Source: Mycobacteriales bacterium
Lineage (GTDB): Bacteria > Actinomycetota > Actinomycetes > Mycobacteriales > CADCTP01
NCBI GenBank assembly: GCA_035995165.1
Contig: DASYKU010000002.1
Span: 1 to 45,463 of the forward strand
Direction: 5' to 3'
Length of the DNA stretch: 45,463 nt
Shown: in pieces, positions 15,222-22,034 of the stretch
Numbering within the stretch: the first letter of the stretch is position 1
How the letters are laid out: every line of letters begins with the position of its first letter
Made by a program: the position numbers and the translations under genes
The notes under the pieces: model-generated
The model's database searches: none
What the model was told of the DNA's origin: nothing
The model's input: the letters and a program-made list of their open reading frames with translations, nothing else

Positions 15222-16430
15222 GTGCGGGTCTGGATCGCGACCGTGCTGCGGATCGCGCTGGCCGCGGTCTGGGCCGTCGTGGCGGTGGGCCGGCTCGGGG
15301 ACCCGGCGGCGTCGGTACGGGCGGTCCGGGCGTACCAGCTGCTGCCGGACGTGCTCGAGCGCGGCGTCGGCTACGGGCTGCCGTTCCTGGCGCTCGCGCT
15401 GGCCCTGCTCCTGCTGCTGGGGCTGGCGACCCGGGTCGCGGCGGTGGTCTCGGCCGCGGTGTTCGTGTTGTTCCTGGTCGCGCTCAGCTCGGTCGTCGCC
15501 CGCGGGCTGCGGATCGGATGCGGCTGCTTCGGCGGCGGTGGCACGGTGCCGGCCGGGCAGTCGACCGGCTATCCGGTCGAGATCGTCGTCGGCGTCGTGC
15601 TGCTGCTGGCCGCGGTGGCGCTGGTGCTGTGGCCGGCGACCCGGTTCGCGCTGGACGACCGGATCCGCGGGTGGGCCGCGGCCGCGCTGCCGGAGGTCCG
15701 GACCGGGCCGCGGCGGACCGCGGAGGCGCGTCGCCGGCAGGCCGAGCTGGCCCGCGCCCGCGACGCCCGGGCCCAGCGCCGGGTGACGCGGGCGGGCGTG
15801 CTCGCCGGCGTACTGCTCGTGCTCGTCACCGGGGCCGGGATCGGCGTACAGGTGGCCCGCGTGTCCGGGGACGACGGCCCGTCGCCGCAGGCGGTCAGCG
15901 TCGCCGACGGCGTCCAGTTCGGCCGGGACGGCGCCCGCGTCACCATCGAGGTGTACGAGGACACGCAGTGCAAGGTCTGCGTGACCTTCGAGCAGCAGAC
16001 CGACCCGCAGCTGCAGAGCTGGATGAAGTCGAGCACGGCCCGGGTGAAGTACTACGTGGTCGCCTTCCAGGACTCCGGGTCGACCACGAAGTACTCCTCC
16101 CGCGGGGCGGCGGCGCTCTACTGCGCGGCCGACGCCGGGGTGTTCCAGCAGTACCACTCGCTGGTCTTCGGCCAGCAGCCGACCGCGGCCGGGCTCAGCG
16201 ACGACCAGCTCGTCGCGCTCGGGCCGCAGGCCGGGATCCCGGCCGGGGCCGCGCAGAACACGTTCTCCGACTGCGTGACGTCGAAGAAGTACGCGGACTT
16301 CGTCTCGAAGATCAGCGACTCGGCGGACCAGGGCGGGATCCTCGCGGTGCCGACGGTCCTGGTCGACGGGCACCCGGTCTCCGACGTCTCCCTCGCCGGC
16401 GTCACCGCCGCCGTCGACAGCGCGCTCTGA
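15222..16430 (+). CDS. MauE/DoxX-like membrane domain fused to DsbA-like thioredoxin domain
   Basis: A 402-residue fusion. Residues 1-140 form a four-helix MauE/DoxX-like domain with the redox pair C100-x-C102 (IGCGCFGGGG). Residues 145-190 are an Arg/Ala-rich, probably helical cytoplasmic linker. A further helix at about 191-212 leads to an extracytoplasmic DsbA/Thioredoxin_4 domain (about 225-402) with C250KVC253 (EDTQCKVCVTFE) and a cis-Pro loop AVPTVLVDG. Such a pair would pass electrons or oxidising power across the membrane to thiols of secreted proteins, here plausibly the Sco and CuA cysteines. The two parts are more often separate genes. Confidence 0.82.
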   Translation: MRVWIATVLRIALAAVWAVVAVGRLGDPAASVRAVRAYQLLPDVLERGVGYGLPFLALALALLLLLGLATRVAAVVSAAVFVLFLVALSSVVARGLRIGCGCFGGGGTVPAGQSTGYPVEIVVGVVLLLAAVALVLWPATRFALDDRIRGWAAAALPEVRTGPRRTAEARRRQAELARARDARAQRRVTRAGVLAGVLLVLVTGAGIGVQVARVSGDDGPSPQAVSVADGVQFGRDGARVTIEVYEDTQCKVCVTFEQQTDPQLQSWMKSSTARVKYYVVAFQDSGSTTKYSSRGAAALYCAADAGVFQQYHSLVFGQQPTAAGLSDDQLVALGPQAGIPAGAAQNTFSDCVTSKKYADFVSKISDSADQGGILAVPTVLVDGHPVSDVSLAGVTAAVDSAL

Positions 16431-16434
16431 CGCT

Positions 16435-17757
16435 TCACACCATGCCGCGGAGGCGGGCGGCGGCGTGGGCGGCGTCGCGGGCCCGGTCGTCCTCGCCCCG
16501 CAGCGCCAGCAACCGCCCGTGGTGGTCGAGCACCTCGACCGCCACCGTACGAGCCTCGCGGTCGACCAGCGTGGCCGGGAACAACTGCTCGGCGACCCCG
16601 CCGGCCCACGCGGCCAGGTCCATCGCCAGCGCCGGATCGCGGTCGCCCTCGGCCCGGCGCGAGACGGCGAGCAGCACCGCGGCCCACGGCGGCCCGAGCG
16701 ACGGCAGCTGGTAGCGCAGCGCCTCCGACTCCAGCCGCGACGCGCCGGCCAGCAGCGCGTGCGCCTCCACCCCGAGCCGGGCCCCGCGTACCGGGTCCAG
16801 CGGCAGCAGCTGCGCGGCCGAGACCGCCAGGGTGCCGCCGAGCCGCGCGGCCGCGTCCGCCGACCGGGCGCCGTACCCGAGCGGGACCACCGCCCGGTCC
16901 ATCGGCACCACCAGCTCGACGTCCACCGCCGGCCGGACGACCGCGCGGTCGCCGATCCGCGGCGGCTGCCGCCCGAGCCGCTGCCGGGCCGCGTCCAGCG
17001 CGGTCGCCACGGTCACCGCGAGCATCGGTGGGTGGGTCGAGTTCTGCCGCTCGCCCAGCACGGTCGGCACCCCGCCGGGCAGCCCGCCGATCCGCCGGGT
17101 CACCGTGCCGGCCTGGTCGGCCAGGTCGCGCCGCCCGTGCGCGGTGTGCACGGCGATCGCGACCGTCAGCGCCCGGCGCAGCTGGGCGACGTCGGCGCCC
17201 CGCTCGCCCGGCTGGTTCAGGTAGAGCCGGACCGCGAGGTCGGCCGACCCCACCGCCAGGTCCGGGTCCCCGTACGCGGCCTGGACATCGGCGTTCGCGG
17301 CCAGCACCCGGGCCAGCTCCCGCTGCCGCGGGTCGTCGGGATCGTCCCCGGCCGTCTGCCGGTAGTGCAGCACCGCCGACTGCGCGTCCACGATCGCGGA
17401 CGCCCCCGCCCCGGCCAGCCCGTACGCGGTGGCCCGCCGGGCCTGCACGTCCGCGATCCGGTCCGCGACCGGCAACCGCCGCCCCGGCAGCCGCCCGTAC
17501 GCCTCCTCGGCCTCGTCCAGCGCCGCGACCGCCTCCTCGGGCCGGCCGGAGGACAGCAGCGAGTAGCCGAGGTCGTACAGGACCGGGCCGAGGGCCCGGT
17601 CATCGGTGCCGCGGACCGCCTCGGCCGCGGCCTCCTGAGCCTGCACCGCCGCGGCGAAGTCGCCGACCCGGGCGGCGTTGCGGCCGCGGCGGACCAGGCC
17701 GGCCTGGGGGGCGGAGTCGGCCGGGTCCCGTCGCCCGAACACGCCGCCACCCCGCAC
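16435..17757 (-). CDS. TPR-repeat protein of unknown role
   Basis: A 440-residue soluble, Ala/Arg-rich protein. The N-terminal half contains helical pairs with TPR character: RRGRNAARVGDFAAAVQAQEAAAEA, LYDLGYSLLSSGRPEEAVAALDEAEEAY, RRATAYGLAGAGASAIVDAQSAV. The C-terminal half has a small strand region (RAVVRPAVDVELVVPM) and more helices. No enzyme motif or membrane segment is seen. GTG 17757 is used; GTG 17742 is possible. It converges on the MauE-DsbA gene with a 4-base gap. Assignment beyond TPR scaffold is not possible. Confidence 0.7.
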   Translation of the reverse strand: MRGGGVFGRRDPADSAPQAGLVRRGRNAARVGDFAAAVQAQEAAAEAVRGTDDRALGPVLYDLGYSLLSSGRPEEAVAALDEAEEAYGRLPGRRLPVADRIADVQARRATAYGLAGAGASAIVDAQSAVLHYRQTAGDDPDDPRQRELARVLAANADVQAAYGDPDLAVGSADLAVRLYLNQPGERGADVAQLRRALTVAIAVHTAHGRRDLADQAGTVTRRIGGLPGGVPTVLGERQNSTHPPMLAVTVATALDAARQRLGRQPPRIGDRAVVRPAVDVELVVPMDRAVVPLGYGARSADAAARLGGTLAVSAAQLLPLDPVRGARLGVEAHALLAGASRLESEALRYQLPSLGPPWAAVLLAVSRRAEGDRDPALAMDLAAWAGGVAEQLFPATLVDREARTVAVEVLDHHGRLLALRGEDDRARDAAHAAARLRGMV

Positions 17758-17824
17758 AGGGAGATCCTTCCGGCATCCGGTCGTCGCAGGAATGCCCCGA
17801 CCGGGCGAGTAGCGTCGCGGATGA

Positions 17825-18862
17825 TCAGCGCTGGGTGAGCGCCTCGATCGCGGCGTCCGCGTCGGCCTCGGTGTTGTAGAGGTGGAACGCGACCCGCAGC
17901 GAGCCGTTGCGGATCGACGCCGTGATGCCGGCCGCCGCGAACCGCTCGGCCGCGTCCGGCCTGGTCAGGGACACGATCGCGGAGTCGCCCGGCGGCAGCC
18001 CGAGCCCGGTCCGGAACCGGTTGGCGAGCGCGACGTCGTGCGCGTGCACGGCCTGGATCCCGATCGACTCGACCACCGCCAGCGAGGCGGCCGTCCCGAC
18101 CCAGTCGAACCAGCCGGGGGAGACGTCGAAGCGGCGGGCGTCCTTGGCCAGCCGCAGCGGCAGGCCGTAGTAGGAATCGTCCGGCACCTCGCCCGCGAAC
18201 CATCCGGCGCTCAGCGGCACCACCCGCTCGGCCAGCTCCGGCCGGATCACCAGGAAGGCCGTCCCCCGCGGCGACATCAGCCACTTGTACGCCCCGCAGA
18301 CCAGCACGTCGGCGTTCCCGGCGTGGGTGGGCAGCCAGCCCACGGCCTGGGTCGCGTCGGCGATCGTGATCGCCCCGTACGCCCGGGCCTTCTTCGCGAC
18401 CGCGGACATGTCGGTGACCTGTCCGGTCGCGGACTGCACCACGCTGTATGCCACGGCGGTCACCCGCTCGTCGATCGCGTCGACGAGATCGCCCACCGGC
18501 ACCGCGACGACCTCCACCCCGCGGCCGGCGTGCACGAGGTAGGGGAAGACGTTCGAGGTGAACTCGATGTCCGGCACCAGCACCCGGGCGCCGTCGGGAA
18601 GCGCGGCCGCGACCAGCCCGACCAGCGCCGACACCGTCCCACCGATCGCCACGTCCGCGGTGTCCGCCCCGACCAGCCGCCCGAACGAATGCCGCGCCCG
18701 CTCGACGCTCTCTTCCCACACGCCGCGGTTGGTCCGCCCGCCCCGCCAGCCGTCCAGCACCAGCCGCAGTTCCCGCAGCGTCTGGTGCGGCGGCAGCCCG
18801 TACGTGGCCGTGTTCAGGTAGCCGGGCTCGGCGTCCCACAGCTCCGGGATCCGATGCGTCAC
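17825..18862 (-). CDS. class V PLP-dependent aminotransferase
   Basis: A 345-residue fold-type I PLP enzyme of the aminotransferase V / cysteine desulfurase-isopenicillin epimerase group. The PLP lysine is Lys193 in VCGAYKWLMSPRG; Asp169 (IADATQAVGW) binds the pyridine nitrogen; TVSALVGLVAAAL (76-88) is the phosphate-cup region. There is no desulfurase cysteine loop, so an amino-acid or epimerase-like role is as likely. GTG 18862 has GGGAG four bases upstream. It lies head-to-head with tRNA-Ala. Confidence 0.85.
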   Translation of the reverse strand: MTHRIPELWDAEPGYLNTATYGLPPHQTLRELRLVLDGWRGGRTNRGVWEESVERARHSFGRLVGADTADVAIGGTVSALVGLVAAALPDGARVLVPDIEFTSNVFPYLVHAGRGVEVVAVPVGDLVDAIDERVTAVAYSVVQSATGQVTDMSAVAKKARAYGAITIADATQAVGWLPTHAGNADVLVCGAYKWLMSPRGTAFLVIRPELAERVVPLSAGWFAGEVPDDSYYGLPLRLAKDARRFDVSPGWFDWVGTAASLAVVESIGIQAVHAHDVALANRFRTGLGLPPGDSAIVSLTRPDAAERFAAAGITASIRNGSLRVAFHLYNTEADADAAIEALTQR

Positions 18863-18927
18863 GACGCTCCCACCTCCCACCCGACAGTGCCTCCCCGCCA
18901 GCATGTACCATCGATCGTCGTACCAAG

Positions 18928-19000
18928 GGGCTGTGGCGCAGCTGGTAGCGCACCACACTGGCAGTGTGGGGGTCAGGGGTTCGAGTCCCCTCAGCTCCAC
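18928..19000 (+). tRNA. tRNA-Ala(GGC)
   Basis: A full 73-base cloverleaf: acceptor GGGGCTG (18928-18934) with CAGCTCC (18993-18999), D arm GCGCAGCTGGTAGCGC, anticodon stem CCACA/TGTGG around loop CTGGCAG (anticodon GGC, reads GCC/GCU alanine), T arm AGGGG-TTCGAGT-CCCCT and discriminator A19000. CCA is not encoded. It marks the left edge of a decayed mobile island. Confidence 0.96.
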
Positions 19001-19039
19001 CCTTGTGAGCAGGGCCGACGGACCGTCCGGCCAGCTCAG

Positions 19040-19310
19040 GCCGGGCGTTCGTTCGTTGACAGCACCAAGGTCCCAGGCGGTACGGACGATGCGGGCGACG
19101 TGCGCGGAGACGCCGACGCCGTCGAGCGCAACCCCGGACAGCCGGCGCTCACCGAGACCGAAGTCCTCGGCGGATTTGGTGGCGTACGTCGCCAGGTACG
19201 CCGCCACCCGCTCCGGAGTCAGTACGCGGTCGGTGCCGCCTCCGATTACCTGGACGTCGACTTGCTCACCGAACCGCAGCAGGTTCGGTTCGGATGCGCC
19301 GGCGGGTACA
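19040..19310 (-). pseudogene. fragment of an actinomycete ICE replication initiator (RepSA-like)
   Basis: On the minus strand the frame reads LLRFGEQVDVQVIGGGTDRV, then LTPERVAAYLATYATKSAED, FGLGERRLSGVALDG and VARIVRTAWDLG. The RVAAYLAKYATK-type motif and the following VxRxxRTxWxLG segment match the C-terminal part of replication initiators of pSAM2-like integrative elements. No start or N-terminal replication domain precedes it. Downstream the frame runs antisense through tRNA-Ala with no natural stop, so only a piece of about 85-90 codons survives. Its place next to a tRNA gene is what integration at tRNA-Ala would leave behind. Confidence 0.75.
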
Positions 19311-19318
19311 GGCTGGGC

Positions 19319-19600
19319 GTGACCGATCCCCGCCGGCCGCCCTCCCGGCCGCCGCTTCAGTACCGCATGTGGTGGCTGCAGGCGGTCATCGGCGTTGGTT
19401 TGCTGGTTGTCGCTGTCGGTTGGGCTACTACTCGTGAGCGCGACGATCGGCTGGTCCTGGCGATCGTCTGGAGCCTCCTGGGTCTGACTCAGCTCGGCAT
19501 GGGTCTCTATAACCGGCGACAGGGTCAGCTCGCAGAGGCAGGCCGGGCAGGTCCACGACTAGCCGGACCTGGTTTACGGCGCTCCATACGGCGTCGCTGA
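19319..19600 (+). CDS. small hypothetical membrane protein
   Basis: A 93-residue protein with two membrane segments (WWLQAVIGVGLLVVAVGWAT, about 16-37, and LVLAIVWSLLGLTQLGMGLY, about 46-65) and a hydrophilic Arg-rich tail. GTG 19319 is the assumed start; ATG 19367 would remove the N-terminus up to the first helix. No family recognised. It lies in the decayed tRNA-Ala island, antisense to the truncated VapC at its 3' end, and may be cargo. Confidence 0.5.
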   Translation: MTDPRRPPSRPPLQYRMWWLQAVIGVGLLVVAVGWATTRERDDRLVLAIVWSLLGLTQLGMGLYNRRQGQLAEAGRAGPRLAGPGLRRSIRRR

Positions 19601-19786
19601 GGCAATCGGGCCCACCGGCAGCGACGCCGGCGTAGAGGAGCTGCCACCTGTCCACTGCCACAGTTCGCCGACCGTCACGAAGGACACGAACCACACCGCG
19701 CCGGCGATGCGAGCCGTCAGCGCTGGGCTGAGACGGTCTCGCAGGATCCGCGACGCTACGTCCGTGTCCAGTACGACGTACCGCAC
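19574..19786 (-). pseudogene. truncated VapC-like PIN-domain toxin
   Basis: The first ~46 residues are a clear PIN-domain start: YVVLDTDVASRILRDR with the first catalytic Asp (LDTD), then VWFVSFVTVGELWQWT with the conserved Glu. After WQWT the reading turns into about 25 unrelated residues and stops; the later PIN acidic residues are missing. A nuclease of this kind needs about 130 residues, so it must be inactive. GTG 19786 begins two bases after the stop of the VapB-like gene. Confidence 0.7.
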
Positions 19787-19788
19787 GG

Positions 19789-19959
19789 TCAGGTGAGGTC
19801 GGCGTTGCGCTGCTCCCGGATGAAGACCAGGAACTCGTCCAGCTCCTCATCTGAAGTGAACGCGCCGTACGCCATCGAATGCGGGTCATCGATCGGCTTG
19901 GCGCCCTTGCGGCGCACCAGCTCCTCGGTCGGCACCTGTCCACGACGGCCAGGGAGCAT
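19789..19959 (-). CDS. VapB-like antitoxin, possibly N-terminally truncated
   Basis: Up to 56 residues, ending in PIDDPHSMAYGAFTSDEELD followed by EFLVFIREQRNADLT. The E/F/L-rich SDEELDEFLxFIRxxRxxDL tail is the toxin-wrapping part of small antitoxins found in front of PIN genes in actinobacteria. ATG 19959 has no ribosome site, an in-frame stop lies just upstream, and no DNA-binding domain is visible. The gene may be broken at its 5' end, or may start at GTG 19935. Its toxin is truncated. Confidence 0.5.
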   Translation of the reverse strand: MLPGRRGQVPTEELVRRKGAKPIDDPHSMAYGAFTSDEELDEFLVFIREQRNADLT

Positions 19960-20035
19960 GATCGGACGGGCCGCCCCACGTCACGCGTGCACGGACGCGG
20001 GTATCGCGGCACCTCCGGGTGACGGATCACTTCTG

Positions 20036-20088
20036 TACGGCTGCGCGAAGGGAAGATGTAGAAACTTCTCTTCGCGCAGCCGTATAGT
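20036..20088 (+). promoter_or_regulatory. 20-bp hairpin overlapping the promoter of the HTH gene
   Basis: TACGGCTGCGCGAAG (20036-20050) is the exact reverse complement of 20070-20084. The stem continues inward with one G-T pair and GAAG/CTTC, giving 20 pairs around a 9-base loop (20056-20064). A -10-like TATAGT (20083-20088) overlaps the right arm and is seven bases from the ATG at 20095, so the message may be leaderless. The palindrome is a likely autoregulatory operator for the downstream HTH protein. A transposon-end or MITE origin is the alternative. Confidence 0.65.
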
Positions 20089-20094
20089 TGTGCC

Positions 20095-21015
20095 ATGAGG
20101 AGCTCCGGCGTCAGGGACGTCAGCGTCAAGGAGGCGGCCAGCTGGCTCGGTGTCTCCGAACGGCGTGTGCAGGCCCTCATCGAGGCGGACCGTCTCTCCG
20201 CCCGCCGAGTGGGCCGATCATGGCTGATTCCCATCGCAGAGTTGCCGCGAGCGAGGTATCGCAGTCGCCCGTTGAGCCCTCGCATGGCGCAGGCGCTGCT
20301 TGACAGTCTGTCCGGCATACCAGTAAGCGTGTCTGCAAGCGAACGAGCGCGACTCCAAGGCAGGCTGGACGCCCTTCTCCAGGAAGGTGATCCCGCGAGC
20401 CTCCTCCGCTCATGGCTGGCTGCGGCGGCACCGCCGATCCGTCGATTCTTGGTGGCCCCGGCCGACCTCCAGGACTTGAGTGACGATTCGCGGGTCGTGC
20501 CGGCGGGCTTCAGCGACTCTCGATCGGGGATCGCCGTTGTCGGAGAGTTTGAGGGGTGGGTCGCAGCCGACAGTCTCGAGGGTCTCCAGCAGCAGTTCCT
20601 CCTGATCGAATCCTCGCAGTCAAACGTGTTCCTGCACGTGGCACCTGAACTCCCGGCTAGTCCGCTGCCGTTGGGATGGGTCCTGGCTGATTTGTCTGCT
20701 CACGGTGGCCCTCGGGAGTCGGCGGCCGTACGGAGGCTCTTGGCCGAACAGGTGATCGACCAGGTCCTTACTGGCCCTTCGAAGAGGCAGTCGGGCGCCA
20801 CGACGGGATCTGCGCCGCCCGAAGGGACCGGCGAAGCACGGGCAGCCAAGACGCAGGCAGCAGCGGCCAAGCACGCGATGCGAGCAGCCAAGGCGGAGGT
20901 GGCTGCCAAGCGAGCCCATGAGCGGGCGAAGGCCGCGCGATCACAAGCAAGGAAAGCGGAGCGAGCGGCGGCCAAGGCCCGGGTCGACGGAGCTCAAGGC
21001 GCGGACGTCACATGA
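20095..21015 (+). CDS. HTH (excisionase-type) protein, probable AbiEi-like antitoxin of a broken pair
   Basis: A 306-residue protein. Residues 8-50 are a MerR/excisionase-type helix-turn-helix (VSVKEAASWLGVSERRVQAL, then RRVGRSWLIPIAEL). The central part (about 115-225) has RRFLVAPADLQDLSDDSRVV, GFSDSRSGIAVVGEFEGWVA and PLGWVLADLSAHGGPRES, a pattern I associate with HTH proteins encoded next to AbiEii-type nucleotidyltransferases. The C-terminus (about 245-300) is an Ala/Lys/Arg-rich, probably coiled helix. Its TGA overlaps the ATG of the truncated nucleotidyltransferase (ATGA). It has fewer extreme GC third positions than its neighbours, as expected for acquired DNA. Intact as a reading frame; antitoxin role is inference. 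Confidence 0.6.
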   Translation: MRSSGVRDVSVKEAASWLGVSERRVQALIEADRLSARRVGRSWLIPIAELPRARYRSRPLSPRMAQALLDSLSGIPVSVSASERARLQGRLDALLQEGDPASLLRSWLAAAAPPIRRFLVAPADLQDLSDDSRVVPAGFSDSRSGIAVVGEFEGWVAADSLEGLQQQFLLIESSQSNVFLHVAPELPASPLPLGWVLADLSAHGGPRESAAVRRLLAEQVIDQVLTGPSKRQSGATTGSAPPEGTGEARAAKTQAAAAKHAMRAAKAEVAAKRAHERAKAARSQARKAERAAAKARVDGAQGADVT

Positions 21016-21194
21016 GCGGGCCGATTGTGCTTCCCCCTCTTGTGAAGGCCCATCGAGACGCATGGATCGCAATTCTGCAAGTCGCCCAGCGGCATCCCGA
21101 GCACTGGACGCTGGTGGGTGGCCAGATGGTGTTGCTGCACTGCTGGGAGCGTGGCCATGCACCATCGCGTCCCACTACGGACGGAGACGCTCAT
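21012..21194 (+). pseudogene. truncated nucleotidyltransferase (AbiEii-like toxin remnant)
   Basis: About 60 residues are preserved: LPPLVKAHRDAWIAILQVAQ, HWTLVGGQMVLLHCWERG and a TTDGDA motif. GGQMVxLHxxERG followed by R-x-T-x-D-x-D is the start of the nucleotidyltransferase fold used by AbiEii-type toxins (the catalytic Asp pair lies in DGD). Immediately after it the frame enters sequence belonging to the antisense epimerase fragment, and the remaining enzyme is missing. ATG 21012 overlaps the HTH gene stop. The toxin must be dead. Confidence 0.65.
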
Positions 21195-21361
21195 GCCGGC
21201 CCCGTCCCATTCGACCGCCCGGCGTCGCCCGGCCGACCGGCGCGGGCAGCCTCCGGCCGGCGGGCCGTCGTACGGACCGGGCAGCCGCGGCGGAGCAGTT
21301 CGGCGACGCACCAGCCGCCGATGTAGCCGGTGCCGCCGGTGACCAGCACGCGTCCTGACAT
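21191..21361 (-). pseudogene. truncated NAD-dependent epimerase/reductase
   Basis: The N-terminus MSGRVLVTGGTGYIGGWCVA and ELLRRGCPVRTTARRPEAAR is a perfect start of an extended SDR protein: GGTGYIGG is the GxxGxxG dinucleotide motif. After about 40 residues homology ends at the junction with the nucleotidyltransferase remnant and the frame stops at 21191. About 85% of the usual ~300 residues is missing. It is divergent from the TetR gene, whose operators overlap its promoter region, and was probably that regulator's original target. Confidence 0.75.
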
Positions 21362-21383
21362 GACGTGCTCCCTCCGGATAAAG

Positions 21384-21428
21384 TGGAGACCCCTCCATTA
21401 GTTGCAGCTCCGTACTGGAGGGGCTCCA
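21384..21428. promoter_or_regulatory. two TetR operator-like palindromes
   Basis: TGGAG-ACCC-CTCCA (21384-21397) and TGGAG-GGG-CTCCA (21416-21428) are perfect inverted repeats of the same half-site. They also pair with each other (GTGGAG..CCCCTCCA with TGGAGGGG-CTCCAC). They sit between the divergent epimerase fragment and the TetR gene, where a TetR repressor would act on both. Confidence 0.65.
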
Positions 21429-21453
21429 CGTAGTCGACGGTCGGAGGGTGCGG

Positions 21454-22005
21454 GTGAACGCACAGTGGAAGCGCTCGGACGCACGGGACAACCGTGTGCG
21501 GATCCTGGCCGCGGCCCGGGACGCGCTGGTCGAGGACGGCTCGGCGTCCCTGTCCGAGATCGCCCGGCGCGCCGAGGTCGGCATCGGCACGCTCTACCGC
21601 AACTTCCCGACCCGGGAGTCGCTGGTCCTCGAGGTCTACCGGGACGACCTGGACCGGCTGATCGCGCTGGCCCCGGAGCTGCTGCGGGAGCACCCGCCGC
21701 TCGACGCCCTGCAACGCTGGCTGGACGAGGTCGGCCACTACGCCCGGCTCAAGTACGGGATCTCGGAGATCGTCCACGCCGCGACCAACGGCGGCCTCGA
21801 CGACCCGGCCTACGACCCGTTCGTGGCGGCGATCGGCACGCTGCTCACCGCCGGCGCGAAGGCGGGGGAGCTCAAGCCCGGCCTCGACCCGGAGGACGTC
21901 CTGCTCCAGCTGAGCGTGCTCTGGCGCCTCGACCCCGCCCGCCACGGCCGCGACCGCACCGACCGCATCCTCCGTATGATCATCGACGGTCTGAAGCCCC
22001 ACTGA
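21454..22005 (+). CDS. TetR/AcrR family transcriptional repressor
   Basis: A 183-residue regulator. The N-terminal TetR HTH (about 10-57) reads DNRVRILAAARDALVEDGSA, LSEIARRAEVGIGTLYRNFP and TRESLVLEVY; the rest is the helical ligand/dimer domain. GTG 21454 is preferred (GGAGGG five bases upstream) over GTG 21448. Two matching palindromes lie upstream, and the divergent epimerase is broken, so the regulator may now have lost its main target. Confidence 0.9.
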   Translation: MNAQWKRSDARDNRVRILAAARDALVEDGSASLSEIARRAEVGIGTLYRNFPTRESLVLEVYRDDLDRLIALAPELLREHPPLDALQRWLDEVGHYARLKYGISEIVHAATNGGLDDPAYDPFVAAIGTLLTAGAKAGELKPGLDPEDVLLQLSVLWRLDPARHGRDRTDRILRMIIDGLKPH

Positions 22006-22034
22006 GCTTCCGGCCGCCCTGGCATGCTGTCGGC

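Noticed and set aside
18966-19000. A second copy of the tRNA-Ala 3' end as an attachment site
   Set aside because: I looked for GGTTCGAGTCCCCTCAGCTCC elsewhere in the window and did not find it; the right attachment site is probably deleted.
17825-19207. A 460-codon minus-strand frame joining the aminotransferase and the Rep fragment
   Set aside because: The frame runs antisense through tRNA-Ala; the real aminotransferase start with a good ribosome site is GTG 18862.
20036-20084. Hairpin as an intrinsic terminator of the upstream region
   Set aside because: The nearest upstream genes run in the other direction, no T run follows, and a -10-like box and start codon come immediately after.
19428-20318. 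296-codon minus-strand frame through the island
   Set aside because: It crosses the hairpin, the VapB/VapC frames and the HTH gene start in an inconsistent frame and shows no domain.
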